DNA of 40,620 nt, taken from Nitrospira sp. (GTDB taxonomy: Bacteria; Nitrospirota; Nitrospiria; Nitrospirales; UBA8639). Of the stretch, positions 16,449-24,161 are shown piece after piece. Position numbers and translations under genes: made by a program. Each line of letters starts with the position of its first letter. Position 1 is the stretch's first letter. The notes below the pieces were generated by a model that had not been told where the DNA came from, ran no database searches, and saw nothing but the letters and a program-made list of their open reading frames with translations. Location: assembly GCA_028819435.1 (NCBI GenBank), contig JAPPLK010000009.1, positions 1 to 40,620 of the forward strand, given 5' to 3'.

Positions 16449-16778
16449 ATGGCAGATCCCAAGATCGAGAAGTTCAAGAAAGTCCTGCAAATGGATCCCA
16501 ATGACGAGACCCTCTGGTTCGGACTGGGCAAGGCCTACATGGGGGATGAAAATTGGGAAGAAGCCGTTTCCGCCCTGGAAAGCTGCCTCAAGGTGAAACC
16601 CACCTACTCCGCGGCCATCCTGGCGTTGGCGCAATCACTCAAACACGCCAACCAACCGGAGAAATGCCGCACGGTCTGCGCACAAGGCATCGACGTCGCC
16701 ACGGCCAACGGCGACCTGCTCGTGATCAAAAACCTCGAAGAACTCCGGGATTCGCTCCCTCAAGCCTCTTCTGACTAA
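16449..16778 (+). CDS. Small TPR-repeat protein
   Basis: A 109-residue cytosolic protein with two to three tetratricopeptide helix pairs: KVLQMDPNDETLWFGLGKAYMGDENWEEAVSALE, then CLKVKPTYSAAILALAQSLKHANQPEKCRTVCAQGIDVA. TPRs mediate protein-protein contacts; the partner is unknown. AGGAAA lies upstream of the ATG, just outside the mobile repeat. It stands alone and converges with vapC. A 9-bp inverted repeat CCCGGCAGC/GCTGCCGGG (16791-16799, 16829-16837; 29-base loop, no T-run) lies between the two and might be a weak terminator. Confidence 0.85.
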   Translation: MADPKIEKFKKVLQMDPNDETLWFGLGKAYMGDENWEEAVSALESCLKVKPTYSAAILALAQSLKHANQPEKCRTVCAQGIDVATANGDLLVIKNLEELRDSLPQASSD

Positions 16779-16872
16779 AAGTCTCAGGAACCCGGCAGCC
16801 CATCGAAGTAGAGCGATAAATCCACGTTGCTGCCGGGAAGTCCGGATGACTGTGCCTGTAAGGTCGTGGGGT

Positions 16873-17295
16873 TCAAGGATCGCGCGGCATCCAATTTTCA
16901 ACCTTCAGGCGCGGGGCCTTGCTGAAATGTTTGACGTTGTTCGTGACGACAATGGCGCCCCGACTCAACGCGTGCCCGGCAATCATGGTGTCGTTCAGCC
17001 CAATAGGCGAGCCTTTCTTATATAAATACGCCTGCAACGTGGCGAAAGTCTCCGCGGCCCCGGCATCCCATGGCAAGACGTCATCCAGGCGTTCAACGAA
17101 CTCGGATACCAGTTTCCGGTGTTTCCGTTTATTGTCGGAACGTTCCGCCCCAAGCAGCAATTCGGCATACGTAATGGACGAAATCGTCAGGCTGTGTCCT
17201 TCCCCTGCCGTTACCTGCATGGACGCCAATAGCGACTCGGGACGTCTTCTGATCACGTAACTGCACGTATCCGTGTCCAACACGTACAAATTCAA
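16873..17295 (-). CDS. vapC: PIN-domain ribonuclease toxin VapC
   Basis: Toxin of a type II toxin-antitoxin pair; a Mg-dependent RNase that in known cases cuts tRNA or rRNA. The 140 residues have the PIN acidic residues D7 (VLDTDT), E45 (TYAELLLG) and D102 (GLNDTMIAGHAL), and the C-terminal TNNVKHF motif. The ATG overlaps the antitoxin stop by 4 bases (ATGA), the standard arrangement. It looks intact. Confidence 0.93.
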   Translation of the reverse strand: MNLYVLDTDTCSYVIRRRPESLLASMQVTAGEGHSLTISSITYAELLLGAERSDNKRKHRKLVSEFVERLDDVLPWDAGAAETFATLQAYLYKKGSPIGLNDTMIAGHALSRGAIVVTNNVKHFSKAPRLKVENWMPRDP

Positions 17296-17519
17296 AAATT
17301 CACTCTCTTGTCATCCAGCAGTGAAGGGCGCACCGGCATGAAATCATCATCGGCGGCGGGCAGGGCGGCATACGAAACCCAGCTTTTTCTGAGGGGAAGC
17401 AACACAACGGCGTTGCCTTCCTTGCGGATGCTGATTTCGCTGACGCCTTCAAACGCGAATTGTTTGGGCAGCCTGACCGCCTGGTTTTTCCCGTTCCTGA
17501 ACAATTTGGCCGTTCTCAT
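17292..17519 (-). CDS. vapB: VapB antitoxin, AbrB/SpoVT type
   Basis: A 75-residue antitoxin. The N-terminal swapped-hairpin DNA-binding domain is visible as MRTAKLFRNGKNQAVRLPKQFAFEGVSEISIRKEGNAVVL-type sequence (about 1-45); the C-terminal tail (SYAALPAADDDFMPVRPSLLDDKRVNF) would wrap around and neutralise VapC. I chose the ATG at 17519 because it has GAGGTGAG upstream and starts the conserved domain; the open frame continues upstream through the promoter. It is expected to repress its own promoter together with VapC. Confidence 0.92.
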   Translation of the reverse strand: MRTAKLFRNGKNQAVRLPKQFAFEGVSEISIRKEGNAVVLLPLRKSWVSYAALPAADDDFMPVRPSLLDDKRVNF

Positions 17520-17543
17520 CGCACTCACCTCTATCGGAATGAT

Positions 17544-17584
17544 TGGACTTGGTCCAGTGTAAGTTCCATTGAGGCATATGTCAA
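17544..17584 (-). promoter_or_regulatory. vapBC promoter and operator
   Basis: On the minus strand TTGACA (17584-17579), a 17-base spacer and TACACT (17561-17556) form a good sigma-70 promoter. Immediately downstream and touching the -10 is the inverted repeat TGGAC-CAA-GTCCA (17556-17544), in the position expected for a VapBC operator. The -35 matches consensus at all six bases. Confidence 0.8.
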
Positions 17585-17623
17585 GCCTATGCCTTGACGC
17601 CAAGTGCGCCGCGCAGGCCGGGG

Positions 17624-18319
17624 TTATTCGGATGGCACCGAACGTTTCCGGTCGGGAGTCAGTTCTTCCAGGCGGAATTGTTTGGGGAGCAGGACGGGGA
17701 CGATCAGGGCCACGGGGTCGCCGCGTTTCAGCGTCGTAGGTTTTTCCAATTGCAGGAGCACGTTGGCCACGAACGCGTCATAGTCCGGAAGGAAGTCATA
17801 TAGGTTGGGCGTGAGTTTGTATTCCTGCGACTTGATCCCTTCCCACACGGAAAACGTGCGTTCCGGGTAGTGGTAAAAATGGTTGGGGACATCCTTCAGC
17901 ATGATGCCGACCTGCTTGGGATAATAAAACCGGATGCCGCAACAGAGCTTGGCGTAGCCGCTGTTCAGAATCGTGTCCACGTACATCCCAGAAAAGGACT
18001 TGTAGCCCAGCAGCCGTTCTTCAGGAAGAATTTCGGGCGCCTGCCATTTCAAACCGTCTTTCGTCCGGCGAATCTTGCAATCCACCGGACACCGGACCAG
18101 CCACCCGTACTGGCCCACCATGCGCACCGGCCCACAATCATCAGGAAGCACTTTGTACCCGCCGGCGGCCAGTTCCCGCTGCTCGCGTAGCGGCATGTTG
18201 GTCATCAACGGCCGGTGGGGATGAAAATCGAGTTTTAACCGTTCCGGCGCAATAGCCGTCGTGTACTCACGCTCCCAATACACGGTCCACTGAAAGTGAT
18301 CAGGCTGTTCGGTCGTCAC
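17624..18319 (-). CDS. Hypothetical protein of unknown family
   Basis: A 231-residue soluble protein that I do not recognise. There is no signal peptide or membrane segment. It is rich in aromatic residues and has conserved-looking blocks GQYGWLVRCPVDCKI (69-83), GYAKLCCGIRFYYPKQVGIMLKDVPNHFYHYPERTFSVWEG and YDFLPDYDAFVANVLLQL. Four Cys are present, but not as a clear metal site. It overlaps the upstream zinc-ribbon gene by 4 bases (ATGA), so the two are cotranslated. The two genes lie between vapBC and the left edge of the G+C-rich block. Confidence 0.75.
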   Translation of the reverse strand: MTTEQPDHFQWTVYWEREYTTAIAPERLKLDFHPHRPLMTNMPLREQRELAAGGYKVLPDDCGPVRMVGQYGWLVRCPVDCKIRRTKDGLKWQAPEILPEERLLGYKSFSGMYVDTILNSGYAKLCCGIRFYYPKQVGIMLKDVPNHFYHYPERTFSVWEGIKSQEYKLTPNLYDFLPDYDAFVANVLLQLEKPTTLKRGDPVALIVPVLLPKQFRLEELTPDRKRSVPSE

Positions 18320-18501
18320 ATGCGCTCGGTTTCTTCTTCCATGTGTTCTTCCACGGAAACATGGGTCAGGGTACCGCGATAGTCACAGCGATGACAGCGC
18401 ACGCGCCATTCTTCGATCCAGCGTTCCTGCACAAAAGATTGATTGCACTTGGGACAGATAAAGACCCCTTTGACGTAATGGACTTGCCGTTTAAACTTCA
18501 T
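18316..18501 (-). CDS. Small zinc-ribbon protein
   Basis: A 61-residue protein with two CxxC knuckles, CPKC (about 16-19) and CHRC (about 36-39), the pattern of a single zinc ribbon, and an acidic tail EEHMEEETERM. A strong ribosome-binding site AAGGAGG precedes the ATG. It overlaps the unknown gene downstream by 4 bases, which suggests that the two products act together. Nucleic-acid or protein binding is possible; function unknown. Confidence 0.75.
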   Translation of the reverse strand: MKFKRQVHYVKGVFICPKCNQSFVQERWIEEWRVRCHRCDYRGTLTHVSVEEHMEEETERM

Positions 18502-18912
18502 GCTTTTCCTCCTTCGGCAATCAACGAATGCGACCGGCGATCAAGCCTGCCACAGGGGATTTCTCTTTTGCAACGTAGACCGTATTCTCCTTTCCCGACC
18601 TTCCCCCTCTGTCATCCTCGACATTTTTAATCGAGGATCCAGAGTTTTTGCAGTTTTCCTTTGCCCCATCCAGGGGCTTGACAAACGCTAGAAAAATCAG
18701 GCGTTTTACATACATGAATTACTCTAGTGGTTGTCTTTGCTAAGCAAACGGGGTAGGCTAGCTCCTTATTCTATCTCGCGCGACGAGAGGAATCCTGACG
18801 TTTGAGGCCGCCCGGGGGCTCAGATAGGAGGGCATGATGACAAGCAGCACGCCGCGGATGGGAGACAGAAAATTTTCCTTGACATTTGGCACTAAGGGGC
18901 ACGGGATAATAG
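18502..18912. other. Intergenic border region at the left of the G+C-rich block
   Basis: No gene is visible. It contains the stem-loop repeat at 18614-18638, a 13-base palindrome TTTGCTAAGCAAA (18736-18748), and a TTGACA (18879-18884) followed by GATAAT (18905-18910) with a 20-base gap, too long for a good promoter. Composition changes from A+T-rich to G+C-rich near 18770-18850, where the transferred segment probably begins. Confidence 0.5.
18605..18638. repeat. Stem-loop repeat, left direct copy
   Basis: TCTGTC followed by ATCCTCGA-CATTTTTAA-TCGAGGAT (perfect 8-bp stem, 9-base loop). A direct copy with the same left flank lies at 25575-25608 and an inverted relative at 25510-25533, so the G+C-rich block lies between members of this family. 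Confidence 0.75.
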
Positions 18913-19125
18913 CCGAGCCGCCGCGGCGACTTGGAGAAGATACTGACGCTCACCGATTATCGCCAGTATCTTGATCGTTACTGGCGCGCGGGACGAATGG
19001 TGATGGAGAACAAGCAGACGGGCAAGTCAACGGAGATGCCCTGGACCAACTACAAGTTCCGCGTGGGTCTGGCCCCGAAGGACTTCACGAAACAGCGGCT
19101 GAAATCGAAGTCGATCGCGCGCTGA
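18913..19125 (+). pseudogene. C-terminal remnant of an outer-membrane lipoprotein-sorting (LolA-like) protein
   Basis: The frame is open from 18913 to a stop at 19123-19125, and translates from about 18931 as LEKILTLTDYRQYLDRYWRA... MVMENKQTGKSTEMPWTNYKFRVGLAPKDFTKQRLKS. This closely resembles the last 60 residues or so of LolA-like outer-membrane lipoprotein-sorting proteins (normally about 250 residues, often beside RND/MMPL exporters). No upstream part and no normal start codon are present; only a TTG at 18931 could serve. I read it as a gene cut at the left edge of the transferred block rather than a real small gene. Confidence 0.65.
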
Positions 19126-19165
19126 CCCGCATGCTGACCCGGTTTGGTGAAAGAGGAGGCATGAC

Positions 19166-20569
19166 ATGGAAACCAGTCCTCATCCATCCAACGGCAATCC
19201 GCAGGAGGCGCAGCCCAAGCGGTCCGGACACGGCAAGCTGCCGCCCGGGCCGGGCGGTGGCTTCGGCCTGAACCGGCTGATTCACCGGCTGCGAGACCAT
19301 GCAGGCTTCTTCGAGCAACTCTTCGCCCAGTATGGCGATATCGCGTACTTCTCCATGGCTGGGCAAAAGTTCTGCATCGTGTTCGGCTCCGAAGTCATCG
19401 ATCAGGTCCTGGTATCGGAACGGAGAGCGTTCGAGAAGGGACCGCTCTACCACAACAACCGGATCCTGAAGAACCCTACGACCATGACGACGGTGGGAAA
19501 GGAGCACCGCCGGCTGCGGCGGCTGGTTCAGCCGTCCTTTCACACCAAGGCGATGCAGGGCTATTCGGAGATCATGATCGACGAGGCCATCAAGTTGCGC
19601 GACGGATGGGCCGAAGGCAGCGTCGTCAACGTGGACCAACCCATGCACCAGTTGGCCCTGGATATCGTGGGCCGCGCCTTTTTCGGGCCCGACTCAAGAG
19701 TCGAGTCGAGTCTCCTCAAGGGAGTCCTGAACGCGCTCACCTGGGACGCCATCCTCAATGTCGTTCCCTTGGGCTGGTGGATCGCAGGACTGCCTTTGCC
19801 CCGGAACCGGAGGTCACGCCGCGCCATCGAAAGCATGGACGAGGTGGTCTATGAGGTCGTTGGAAAGGCCCGGGCCGACGATCAAATGCAGCGGACCGAC
19901 CTGGTATCGTACCTGGTACACGCCGTGGACGATGAGGAAGGGGAACCGGCGCTGAGCAACGAGGAGGTCCGGGACGAGTCCTACGTCATGTTCATTGCCG
20001 GACACGAGACCTCGGCCAATACGCTCGTGTGGTGCATGTACCATCTCAGCGCCAATCCGGAGACCCGTGCGCGCGTGGAAGCCGAAGTCGATGAAGTGCT
20101 GGAGGGACGCAGGCCGACGTTCGAAGATTTTTCCCGCCTGACGTACACGGGCGCGGTTTTCGACGAAGTGCTGCGGATCACGCCGCCGGCCATGGTGATC
20201 GGGCGAAGGGCGGTGCGTGACTGCGAGGTGGGGGGCTACCACATCCCCAAGGGCACGATTGTGCAGGTGTTCGTGAGGGCGCCGCACCGGAACGAAAAGT
20301 ACTGGCCCAACGCCACGGAATTCCGGCCGCAACGATGGCTGGAAGAACACGGGCGGCAACCCAAGCAGTCGTATCTCCCGTTCGGGGCGGGCGAAAGCAA
20401 GTGCATGGGCGCCATGTTCGCCAAAATGGAAGTCGTGTTCACCTTGGCGGCGATCACGCAACGGTGGCGGCTCGACGCCGTGTCGAAGGAATTTCCCGCG
20501 GTGGATTCCCTGGCCGGTTTCTACCGCTGCAAGCACGGCATGCCGTGCCGGGTAGAGAGCCGCACATGA
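19166..20569 (+). CDS. Cytochrome P450
   Basis: Heme-thiolate monooxygenase; it uses O2 and two electrons from a redox partner to hydroxylate or epoxidise an organic substrate. The 467 residues have no membrane anchor. Visible motifs are the I-helix AGHETS (278-283), the K-helix E334-VL-R337, FRPQRW (386-391) and the heme loop FGAGESKCMG with Cys413. The loop normally reads FxxGxRxCxG; here the Arg that contacts a heme propionate is Ser411, a notable deviation. Overall it resembles the CYP102/CYP4-like open-fold group of bacterial P450s, without a fused reductase. GGAGG lies 6 bases before the ATG. No ferredoxin or reductase gene is adjacent. It is tail-to-tail with the MATE gene. Confidence 0.93.
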   Translation: METSPHPSNGNPQEAQPKRSGHGKLPPGPGGGFGLNRLIHRLRDHAGFFEQLFAQYGDIAYFSMAGQKFCIVFGSEVIDQVLVSERRAFEKGPLYHNNRILKNPTTMTTVGKEHRRLRRLVQPSFHTKAMQGYSEIMIDEAIKLRDGWAEGSVVNVDQPMHQLALDIVGRAFFGPDSRVESSLLKGVLNALTWDAILNVVPLGWWIAGLPLPRNRRSRRAIESMDEVVYEVVGKARADDQMQRTDLVSYLVHAVDDEEGEPALSNEEVRDESYVMFIAGHETSANTLVWCMYHLSANPETRARVEAEVDEVLEGRRPTFEDFSRLTYTGAVFDEVLRITPPAMVIGRRAVRDCEVGGYHIPKGTIVQVFVRAPHRNEKYWPNATEFRPQRWLEEHGRQPKQSYLPFGAGESKCMGAMFAKMEVVFTLAAITQRWRLDAVSKEFPAVDSLAGFYRCKHGMPCRVESRT

Positions 20570-20584
20570 GGCGCGGCTCATGGC

Positions 20585-21958
20585 TCAGGACGATGGGGCA
20601 AACAGGCCGCCGATCTCCCGGCGGGCGACGGCCGCGGCGATGGCCAGCGCGAGCAGGCAGCCGCTGACCACGCTGGTGGCGATACCCAGCCACACGGCCC
20701 ACACGGACATGGGCCAAAGGATCAGCAACAGGGTCGCGAACAGGGCGATGCCAACTCCGCGTTCGTAGATGATGATCCACAACACCCATGCCGGGTGCTT
20801 CAGGCCCTGAAGCAGGCTGTTGACGGTGAAGACGAGGAACGTGAACGGCATTAGGAAACCGAGCACAGCCAGGATCTCGCCGCCGCGCTCAATGACTTCG
20901 GCATCGTCCGCGAACAGGGCGATGGCATAGCGGCACCCGAGCCACAGCAAGACCGCGCCCGCGGCCATCAGCAGCACGCCGGACTTGCAGCAGCAGGAGA
21001 AGGATTCTCGCACCCGTCCCGGCTCGCCGGCGCCGAAGTTCTGGGCCACCAGGGGGCGCAACGAAAAAGCCAGCGCGATGCCCGGCAGCAGCAACAGTTG
21101 CTCCACCCGCACGGCGATGCCGAAACCGGCGATGGCCCCGGCGCCGAACTCCTTGAGATAGAGCTGGACGATGTAGCCGCTGAAGATGATCAGCCCCATG
21201 CCGATGGCGGTGGGAAGGGCTTGCGCCGTGAGGTTCCAGGAGTCATCTCCTTGAAGCCGGTAAGCGGACGGCGCGTCGGTCCTCATGGTCTCCGAGCGCA
21301 GCACGACCCGCACGGTGTAGAGCATCGCGCCCGTCTGCGACACCAGGGTGGACAAGGCGATGCCGTTAAACCCGATGCCGTCCACCAGTCCGGGAATGCC
21401 GAACACCATCAGCGGCGTCAGAACGATGTTGGCGAGAAGGTTCCCGATCTGGGCCTTCATGATCGCCACCGCGGAACCCTGAGCCAACAACGCGCCGTTG
21501 GCCGAGTAGAACAGGAAAAAGGACGGGGTGGCGATGAGGAGGACATTCAGATAACCCAGGGTCAGCCCGCGCACGGCGCCCGCCTCCGCGGTGACGCCCT
21601 CCACCAGCCACGGCAGGACCAGAAAACCCGCCAGCGCCAGCACCACCGAGATGAGGGCCGCGTAGCTGAGACTCTGGCAGATCAGTCGCTTGGCGTACGC
21701 GCGGTCGCCGCCGCCCAGCGCGTTCCCCACCAGCGCCACAACCGCGGCGTTGATTCCCAGGGCCAGCGACACGGGGGCGAAAAACAATGGGAAGGCAATG
21801 GCCAGCGCAGCCAGCGCTTCGGTGGACAGCAGGCCGGCAAAAAACGTGTCCACCAGGTTGTAGAGGATGGCGAACACCATACCGATGGAATACGGAACCG
21901 CCAACCGCCGAAGATGAGCGGAGACCGGCCCCGCGGTCAGGTCCGTACTTTCCATCAT
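20585..21958 (-). CDS. MATE-family multidrug/toxin exporter
   Basis: Inner-membrane antiporter that exports small organic molecules using H+ or Na+ gradients. The 457 residues show about 12 hydrophobic helices in two MatE repeats (first repeat LAVPYSIGMVFAILYNLVDTFFAGLLSTEALAALAIAFP; second beginning near ALPTAIGMGLIIFSGYIVQLYLKEFGAGAIAGFG). It follows the sulfotransferase gene on the same strand after 59 bases, so it may export the product of the MpaB-SDR-sulfotransferase-P450 genes. GAGGGA is upstream; the start has two ATGs in tandem. Confidence 0.92.
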   Translation of the reverse strand: MMESTDLTAGPVSAHLRRLAVPYSIGMVFAILYNLVDTFFAGLLSTEALAALAIAFPLFFAPVSLALGINAAVVALVGNALGGGDRAYAKRLICQSLSYAALISVVLALAGFLVLPWLVEGVTAEAGAVRGLTLGYLNVLLIATPSFFLFYSANGALLAQGSAVAIMKAQIGNLLANIVLTPLMVFGIPGLVDGIGFNGIALSTLVSQTGAMLYTVRVVLRSETMRTDAPSAYRLQGDDSWNLTAQALPTAIGMGLIIFSGYIVQLYLKEFGAGAIAGFGIAVRVEQLLLLPGIALAFSLRPLVAQNFGAGEPGRVRESFSCCCKSGVLLMAAGAVLLWLGCRYAIALFADDAEVIERGGEILAVLGFLMPFTFLVFTVNSLLQGLKHPAWVLWIIIYERGVGIALFATLLLILWPMSVWAVWLGIATSVVSGCLLALAIAAAVARREIGGLFAPSS

Positions 21959-21966
21959 CGCCGTGG

Positions 21967-22035
21967 TCCCTCACGCGTCATCGTATCCGAGCTTCCCTCA
22001 CTGTATTCGATGTTCCCTCACGCGTTATCGTATCC
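21967..22035. repeat. Imperfect triple repeat at the sulfotransferase 3' end
   Basis: A 22-base segment at 22014-22035, which includes the last codons of the sulfotransferase, recurs at 21967-21988 with one mismatch; a shorter third version lies between (TTCCCTCACTGTATTCGATG, 21994-22013). It looks like a local duplication of the gene's 3' end. Confidence 0.65.
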
Positions 22036-23052
22036 CAGCCGCCGCTGGCCCGGACCACAGGCCTCGGCCAGCCGCGCCTGTTCGTCGGCGGGCAGGCGTT
22101 GCCACGCCTGCGGCCTGGCTTTGGGCAGGGCGCTCACCGTCTCCAGCCAATCCGGGTCCTCGAACTCATGGCCGACGAAACGGATGAAGCGGCGCAACTC
22201 CTGCTCGGGGGAGGCCACCACGGCTTCATACCGCATGGACAGCACCCGGTCGGAAGGTAGGGTTTCCAGGAAGTCGACGCCCTGCTCGATGGCGCAACTC
22301 CAGAACCATCCGAAGGACGGCGGGTCGATGGCCATGCGCCGGTAGCGTTCGCCGGAGAAGAACTGGAACCGCAACCATTCGAACCAGGGCATCCACGGAC
22401 TCGTGCCGGGAACGTTGAACGGCGTGAAGGGGTTCATCCCCATCCGCCGCAGCAACTGCGCCGCCTGCACGCGCAGCCGGAAGAAGGGATGACGGTACAT
22501 GGACATGGCCGTGTCCCGCCCGTCCCGGTAGATGTGCACGAAACGAGCGTCGGGAAACAGCCGCGCCAGCGCCGGCACATACAGCAGGGACCCGCCGGAC
22601 CGTTCGATCCAGGTCTTCTTGCCGAAGCGATGCGCCAGCCACTCGAAGACGAACCGGTAATGGTCCGCCAGCGCACCCCCGGGCCGCGACCGGATCACCG
22701 AGGCCAGTTCATCCCAAAGTTCTTCGTGGGAGTCGGCGCTCAAATGCGGCAGGGTCGCGCACAGAATGGGGGGCACCTCTTCCGGCCGGTAGCGCCCGCC
22801 GGACTCCCGCGTGTAGAGGAACTCGTCGGGGTACAGGCCGTTCTTCAGGAGCGCCCTTCCGCCCGGGGAGAGCCGGTTCAGCCGCTGGTAGACGGCTTCT
22901 CCGCTCCATTCCGCCCGGCTGTGCACGAACGCTTTGCTGGAAAGCGAGGTGAAGAACTCCGAGACGCTCAACAGATCAGGATGCCGCCGGATCATGTCCG
23001 ACAGCATAGTCGAACCGCATCGTCCCGTGCTCACGACGAAGATCGGTGTCAT
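22018..23052 (-). CDS. PAPS-dependent sulfotransferase family protein
   Basis: Transfers a sulfuryl group from PAPS to a hydroxyl or amine of an acceptor. The 344 residues contain the 5'-phosphosulfate loop STGRCGST (8-15) and the 3'-phosphate-binding segment FVHIYRDGRDTAMSMYRHPF (171-190, R176 and S184). I chose the ATG at 23052 because AGGAGG lies 5 bases upstream and the loop begins at once; the open frame upstream is a shadow of the SDR gene. The start overlaps the SDR stop (ATGA). The acceptor is unknown; the pairing with an oxygenase and a dehydrogenase suggests a hydroxylated lipid, terpenoid or polyketide-like molecule. Confidence 0.9.
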   Translation of the reverse strand: MTPIFVVSTGRCGSTMLSDMIRRHPDLLSVSEFFTSLSSKAFVHSRAEWSGEAVYQRLNRLSPGGRALLKNGLYPDEFLYTRESGGRYRPEEVPPILCATLPHLSADSHEELWDELASVIRSRPGGALADHYRFVFEWLAHRFGKKTWIERSGGSLLYVPALARLFPDARFVHIYRDGRDTAMSMYRHPFFRLRVQAAQLLRRMGMNPFTPFNVPGTSPWMPWFEWLRFQFFSGERYRRMAIDPPSFGWFWSCAIEQGVDFLETLPSDRVLSMRYEAVVASPEQELRRFIRFVGHEFEDPDWLETVSALPKARPQAWQRLPADEQARLAEACGPGQRRLGYDNA

Positions 23053-24161
23053 GGAGCCCTCCTGTCGCCGCTGTCGCGGGACGACAGCAGCCCGTCGTCC
23101 AGAAGCTGCTGGAAGTGGTCGATCACCGAGTCGGCGCCGCGACGAAAGGTCATGCCGAGGCTCTGCCGGGCGCGCTGATTGTCGAAGCGCACAGGGTAAC
23201 CGACATTTCGGGACACGAACTTCAGGGTGGTGCCCAGGAAGGGAGCCACCAGGGCGCAGACAGGCTTCGGCACCGTGATACGCGGAAAGGGATAGCGGTT
23301 GCCGAAACGCGCCCGAAGCGACCGGCCCATCTCCAGCAGGCTCAACGTCTCGGCCACCAGGATGTGCCGCGCCCCGGCACCGCCCCCCCCCGCGGCCCGG
23401 ACATGCCCTTCGGCGACGTCGCGAACGTCGACCACGCCAACGTCCAGCGCCGGCACGCCCATGCGATAGCGTCCGGAACCGAAGTCGCGGACCAGCGCGA
23501 CGCTTTCCGAGGTGGCGTGGGGGCTGAGCGCCGGCCCGGTGACGAACCCCGGGTTGACCACCGCAAGAGTCCAGCGGTCTTGACGCTCCGCGATCTCCCA
23601 GGCCGTGCGTTCGGCGAGCGTCTTGGAATAAAAATAGGGCTGGTGGCGGGCACTGCTGGTGTGGTTCCAATGGCTCTCGTCGAAACGGCCGGCCGCGGTG
23701 TCGCGCAAGTCGGCGGCGTCTCCGTAGACCGCCGCGACGCTGGAGGTCAGCACTACGCGCGTGACCGAACCCGCGCGGCCGGCGGCTTCGAGCACGTTGC
23801 GGGTGCCGTCCCGCGCCGGCGCGATCAGCTCCCGCATAGGGTCCGAAACGCCACGCACGACAAACGGCGAAGCGGTGTGAAACACCGCCGTGCATCCGGA
23901 TAGGGCGGCATCGAAGGATGCGCCGTCCATGAGTTCGGCCTCGAAAAGCCGCAGCCGGCCAGGCGCGCGGTCCGCCAGCCGCCGGAGATGCCCGGTGCGC
24001 CGCGGGTCGCCGGCGTCCCGGACGGTGGCATGAACGGTAGTGCCACGGTCGAGAAGCGTCTTGACGAGCCACGATGCGACATAGCCGTTCCCCCCGGTGA
24101 CCAGGACCGGACCCTCGGCTTCTTCGGAAACGGGGTCAGTCCGGTTTGACGAATTCGTCAT
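23049..24161 (-). CDS. Extended SDR / NAD-dependent epimerase-dehydratase (DFR-like)
   Basis: A 370-residue NAD(P)-dependent oxidoreductase of the extended short-chain dehydrogenase family, close in pattern to dihydroflavonol-4-reductase and 3-beta-hydroxysteroid dehydrogenase types. The Rossmann motif VTGGNGYVAS (21-30), the catalytic Ser in LTSSVAAVYG (138-147) and Y176-xxx-K180 are present. The 5' end overlaps the MpaB gene by 26 bases and the 3' end overlaps the sulfotransferase by 4, so the three are translationally linked. A C-terminal run of G (near 23388-23396) encodes AGGGGAGA and could be prone to slippage. Substrate unknown. Confidence 0.9.
   Translation of the reverse strand: MTNSSNRTDPVSEEAEGPVLVTGGNGYVASWLVKTLLDRGTTVHATVRDAGDPRRTGHLRRLADRAPGRLRLFEAELMDGASFDAALSGCTAVFHTASPFVVRGVSDPMRELIAPARDGTRNVLEAAGRAGSVTRVVLTSSVAAVYGDAADLRDTAAGRFDESHWNHTSSARHQPYFYSKTLAERTAWEIAERQDRWTLAVVNPGFVTGPALSPHATSESVALVRDFGSGRYRMGVPALDVGVVDVRDVAEGHVRAAGGGGAGARHILVAETLSLLEMGRSLRARFGNRYPFPRITVPKPVCALVAPFLGTTLKFVSRNVGYPVRFDNQRARQSLGMTFRRGADSVIDHFQQLLDDGLLSSRDSGDRRAP

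Noticed and set aside
16304-16531. Minus-strand frame of 75 codons upstream of the TPR gene, and the similar one at 33669-33866
   Set aside because: Both contain the same repeat translation ([15 protein letters not shown]) and have no ribosome-binding site; spurious ORFs of the element.
18879-18910. Promoter for the P450 (TTGACA ... GATAAT)
   Set aside because: The spacer is 20 bases, longer than sigma-70 normally accepts; kept only as a remark.
21098-22345. 415-codon plus-strand frame opposite MATE and sulfotransferase
   Set aside because: It spans two real genes on the other strand and is rich in low-complexity Arg/Gln/Gly sequence, typical of an antisense frame in G+C-rich DNA.
23053-24072. 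340-residue extension upstream of the sulfotransferase start
   Set aside because: It is a Arg-rich shadow of the SDR gene; the PAPS loop and a strong ribosome-binding site place the start at 23052.
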